Source of the DNA: Triplophysa rosa
Taxonomy: Eukaryota > Chordata > Actinopteri > Cypriniformes > Nemacheilidae
Assembly (NCBI RefSeq): GCF_024868665.1
Contig: NC_079906.1
Coordinates: 10,364,833-10,428,832 of the forward strand
Reading direction: 5' to 3'
DNA: 64,000 nucleotides
A model generated the notes under the pieces. That model saw only the letters and a program-made list of their open reading frames with translations, did no database searches and was not told the DNA's origin. Within the stretch, counting starts at the first letter, position 1; every line of letters begins with the position of its first letter. This document shows, piece by piece, positions 60,129-64,000 of this stretch. Made by a program: the position numbers and the translations under genes.

Positions 60129-62981
60129 CTACATTTCATCCGAGCGATGTTGCTGTATTATAACTGAAGTGGGTTTCTGCTCTATCCAGGGCTCCTTGGT
60201 CTTACTCTGGCTGTCGTAGATAACCGAGGATGCTGCCGAGTTCCTGTGGGATTCTGAGAGCGCTCCGTCTGATTTGAGATCTGATTGGCCAGGGGTGGGG
60301 AAGTCGGCAGATGAGTTGCTGTTGACACCAGACTCTGAATCGGACTCCTCGACCCGCTGGTAATCGGGTGTGTGGTTCTGATTTCCTGACAGCAGCACCT
60401 GGTTGCTCTCTACGGTGCCCACCAGAAGGAGCTCCTGATCTGGCCCTTCTTTGGCAGGTGTGGATACAACGTCCTCTTTCAGGATGGCTGGATAAGATCG
60501 CAGGGCTCGTGACATCCCTGGAAGAGAGCAGAACTATATTAATAATGCGTATTTCATAATAAAAACATAACAGTCGTAGATTTTACTTTATTGACCACTG
60601 TAGATAGACATTACAAACTGCTTTGAATCATTAGATGTTACAAGCATTAGTATCGACCACTGACATTTTGGTTTCGTGACAACTATATATAACATAGAGC
60701 ACAATACATGTTAGCGCAACCAGAAGCACAACATTCTATTACAAACAGAGAACAATGACAAGCTGTGAGGTCACCTGTAGATGACGTATATAGATCTTTC
60801 TGTCCACTGCTGCCAAAAGGATTGACTGAAGGAAAAATAATCAGACAGAAAGAAAGCAGGAAAACCTAGAAAAGTGAAAACAGAGAAGGTCAGGACATGA
60901 GACATCTTGTATTCCATTAAGAATACTCTGAAAGTTTATCGAAGGTCGTACGTGCAAGTGAAACACAAATGCTAAATGCATTTATGACCAGTAACAAAAT
61001 AAAGACCGTAGCAAATGCTCACCATAATACAAGTGCTGGTTGTGGTGTTTTTCATTGTGGACATTGTCACAATACTCTGCAGTTTTCTTAGCTGTTCAAT
61101 AAGGGACCTAAGAACACATAAAAATAACTTATATTATGATAAGGTTATTATTAAGAAAATGATTAGTTTGTTTTCACTAGATTTTTAAATTTGGCACAAC
61201 AACATGATCTGAGTAAACGTACAAAATAAAAACTTACATGTTTTGCTTCTGTAGCATCTCAACTTTCTTTTGTAATTCCTGGTTTTGAGCAGTGCAGACC
61301 GCCACCCTACGGAACATACAATGTTTAAATAAGTACTAAGTCACTGAAGGCAACGAAATACAGATCACAGCACTAGTCTGAATACCCAGAAGAACTGGAG
61401 TAATATAACAGATCTACAGTTCTAAATACAAAGATACATTACAATTTCTGTAATTTTATTAACTGAATTATTCAAACCCTAAATATAAATGTGCATTGCG
61501 AGTTAAGAATGAAATGATATGATTATATGATTGGTAAGTGTCGGCTAAATGACTAAATGTAAATGTAAGTGTCAGTTTCCTTCAGTCTAACCTGTTCTCC
61601 AGGCCGTCAACATAAACTTTCTTCTTCTTGCGACTCTCTTGAGCAGACTGCTTGTTTCTGATTTTCCTCCTCACCCTTTTTAGGGTTCGTTCCTCTGCCT
61701 AAAGAAATGTTATAAATTTAACAAGCATATAATTTGTCACATATATACAACCTTTTAAATAAACACAACCTCTGCATCTGAGATCGAAGAGAATGCCAAG
61801 GTATTTACCTTTGTAAGAGGCATATGGGCTGGAATGGAAGCACCTTCTTTGGCCAGAAGTCTTTTCTCTTCATCGGTCAAAACAATATCTTTAAACTGGA
61901 ACTGGAGACAGAATATATCACGCTATGTCTCAGACAGCTATCACAATAAACACAAGCTTCATTTAACCTGAATTGTTTTTTCATGTACCTGGTTGTCTGT
62001 TTTGCTGCTCTGTGTGTAATCTTCGATTGTGAGTGAGCAGGGGAGCTCATCTGAGAAATCATCTGTCATATGAACATCCAAATCATCTGACGGGGGAAAT
62101 TAAACTTCAATGAAACTTGAATCTACTTGGTTTATTATGCACACACATTCATAGAAAACAGTAAAAACCATAATACTCTTCTTACCAACATCAATAAAGA
62201 CATCTGAGTCCGGATTCTCTGATCGGACGCTCAGCAGGGTCTCTGTGTCCTGTGGGAGGGTGTAGCAGTGGTCTGTCTGCACCACCTGTGCCTCATAGCT
62301 CTCTGTCACAAACTCGGGATAAGACAGGGGATCGAAACCTGGACTGGGTGCAGTATCTGTCTCACTGCCGTCATTTGGACTTTGACAGTGTGGGGGAGTG
62401 GTGTCCTCTGAAATCCCACTGTCACTGCCATGAGGAGAGTGAGACAGGCAGTTGAGACCATCATCTTCCTCACCCAGCAGAGTGCTCAGAAAGTCCTCTG
62501 TATCCATTCCATTCAGCATCTAATACAATAATGCATTTTAAAATTATCACAAATTATAAATGTCTGTGGACTTTCTTAATTAAGATTTTTTTACTAATAT
62601 TAGCCTCCAAAATAAAGAATAGCGTATGCCGATGTCCTATAAATGGTCGTAATGTTTTTCTTTTTCAAGGTTTTAACATTTTTGTAACTAATTAATTTGT
62701 CAAAGAACAAACATTTAATTTGATGTCTCCTTTTTAATATTAGCAAATGAAAGCAACATGCATGATACAGTAAATACAGTTTTTATTGGAGTCATCTATA
62801 AATTATTAAAACATGCTTTTAGTTTTCAGATCACTTGAGGAATACATACGTCTTGCTCTGAAAGCAAATCGTCCAGCAGGCTGTTCGCTTCTGAGAGAAA
62901 CAGGTCGCGGGTACCCCGTTCTTCATCTCGAAAGATTAATTCAAACAGGTCTGTGTTATCGATATCGTCATTAACCGACAT
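60129..62981 (-). CDS. creb3l3: CREB3-family ER-bound bZIP transcription factor, CREB3L3-like
   Basis: Nine coding exons give 465 aa: 62981-62850, 62519-62186, 62086-61989, 61901-61809, 61698-61592, 61306-61238, 61107-61023, 60865-60775 and 60517-60129, all GT-AG with compatible phases. The N-terminus is acidic, with a SDSGISED degron-like motif at about residue 76. The bZIP basic region is at residues 226-247 ([10 protein letters not shown] core), followed by leucines at 252, 266, 273, 280 and 287. The membrane span is at about 303-320, and a luminal SRALR at 339-343 fits the site-1 protease RxLx type. Luminal N-x-S/T sites are present. Family proteins sit in the ER, are cut in the Golgi and enter the nucleus. 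The SDSGISED context favours CREB3L3; CREB3L4 also has it, and the C-terminal SDEM end resembles CREB3L4. The paralogue is therefore uncertain. Confidence 0.9.
61537..61568 (+). repeat. SINE tail fragment in a creb3l3-like intron
   Basis: GTGTCGGCTAAATGACTAAA followed by TGTAAATGTAA, matching the tail at 37770-37800. Confidence 0.6.
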
Positions 62982-63416
62982 CTGAAAGGAATTTAGATAT
63001 TATATTAATTACACACATCAAAGGAGAGAACATAACACGCTACAACCGCAGTGATACTGCGCACTGACAGCTCGAGCTAATACAGACCCCGCCCACTTAT
63101 CATGTGACTGGGGCTTTTCTTAATGGAAACAATGGAAAAAACACAATTTCACCACTTTCAAGGACTGACAGTCCAACGTATATCACAAAACAAATTCACA
63201 ATAAAACAATAATGAATGGGATATATTTTTAAAAGAATATTTAAGTCTGTAACATTACGAGCTCGATCTCATGGCTAATGTAACAATGTATTTACATTAG
63301 TTACAGTAACAGCAACAGCATTGTTGCTACATGGCGGATGCAATTTTTTATAATGACTTATTCTGCTTCATGGTCAACACAGTCGACAAAACTCGTAACA
63401 CGTACTGTTACTGTTA

Positions 63417-63462
63417 TAATAATAACAATAACAATAATAATACTCATAATAATGAATTCATA
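63417..63462. repeat. (AAT/AAC)n simple repeat
   Basis: AT-rich trinucleotide-like run of AATAAC, AATAAT and CATAAT units in the predicted first intron of the creb3l3-like gene. Confidence 0.8.
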
Positions 63463-63666
63463 TCAACATTTACAATGGTTGTAGGCTTATATCAATATAT
63501 TATAAACATCACGTTAAAAATATTTGTAGTAAAGCATGCGGAAGGCTTTCTGACATTTGACAGCATTCTATAAATGCATTCTATAAGAAAGTATGTAAAT
63601 GTTTAGATTGAGGCAAGGAATCAACCTCTAACACACATCAAGAAAAGCTGTAAAATAAGAGCTTAC

Positions 63667-63850
63667 CTTTCTTGATCCTATAGCCAACCAAGATACGTGG
63701 ACATATACAACAAATAGGAAGTCACTTCGCTTTGTCTTGAATCTGTCCTGATGAAATCACCCTCCAACGAGGCAAAAATTGCGTCATCACGTAATGCGAG
63801 TCAGCAAGGTCACGTCGTCCTCGCAACGCTCATTGGGAGTTGTAGTGAAA
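63667..63850 (-). promoter_or_regulatory. creb3l3-like promoter and non-coding exon 1
   Basis: The start codon at 62981 follows an acceptor directly (CCTTTCAG|ATG), so an untranslated first exon must lie upstream. A consensus donor (AAAG|GTAAGC) ends one at 63667. Beyond it, 63780-63820 is CpG-rich with TTACGTGATGACGCAA and GACGTGACC on the minus strand, which resemble CRE/ATF and UPR elements. At 63834-63846 the minus strand reads ACTACAACTCCCA, a close match to the ZNF143 motif, next to a CCAAT box (ATTGG on the plus strand at 63832-63836). The start site is inferred near 63750-63770. Confidence 0.6.
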
Positions 63851-64000
63851 TATCTCTCCTCGAACAATGTAATATTACAAGTCCGTATAATTTTATAACT
63901 TTTTATAAATGTTTAATTTTAATATATTATAAAGTATATATATTATTACAATATTATTTTTTAAATAATATTCAAGCCTGCTGTACGCTAATAGATTATG

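Overview
The window is nuclear DNA from a ray-finned fish, most likely a cypriniform (carp, goldfish, barb or zebrafish relative). It holds intron-containing vertebrate genes with standard GT-AG splice sites, an AT-rich background with isolated CpG-rich promoters, long CA/GA/GAAA microsatellites, and many small DNA transposons and tRNA-derived SINEs of kinds common in cyprinids. No bacterial, viral or CRISPR structures were seen. The species assignment rests on repeat types recalled from memory. Layout: (1) 1-2150 is AT-rich flank without a recognised gene. (2) A CpG-rich promoter at about 2.2-2.6 kb probably starts ajm1 (apical junction component 1 homolog, C9orf172 family). Its predicted 5.2 kb first intron carries a hAT MITE, and one large exon holds the whole 1063-codon reading frame (7850-11041, + strand) and a 1.2 kb 3' UTR ending near 12.26 kb. 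(3) From 12.3 to about 56 kb is a 44 kb interval with no recognisable protein-coding gene. It is a layered accumulation of hAT, Tc1/mariner-like and TTAA-flanked elements, palindromic MITEs, SINE pieces, a solo LTR and simple repeats. Several elements are nested with intact target-site duplications, so relative insertion order can be read. (4) 56.0-57.6 kb holds gadd45g on the minus strand: four exons, 159 aa, TATA and CCAAT promoter. Pointing away from it is a 69-codon single-exon ORF with one predicted membrane segment and a poly(A) signal 44 nt past its stop, the best candidate here for an undescribed small gene. (5) About 59.2-63.8 kb holds a CREB3-family ER-tethered bZIP factor gene on the minus strand, best called creb3l3-like. 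Nine coding exons give a 465 aa protein, and an inferred non-coding first exon lies at a promoter with ZNF143-type and CRE/UPR-like motifs. The genes do not form an operon-like unit. ajm1 is a junction component, gadd45g a stress and differentiation signalling protein, and the creb3l factor an ER/Golgi-processed transcription factor. Whether the large interval holds distal enhancers of gadd45g cannot be decided from one sequence.
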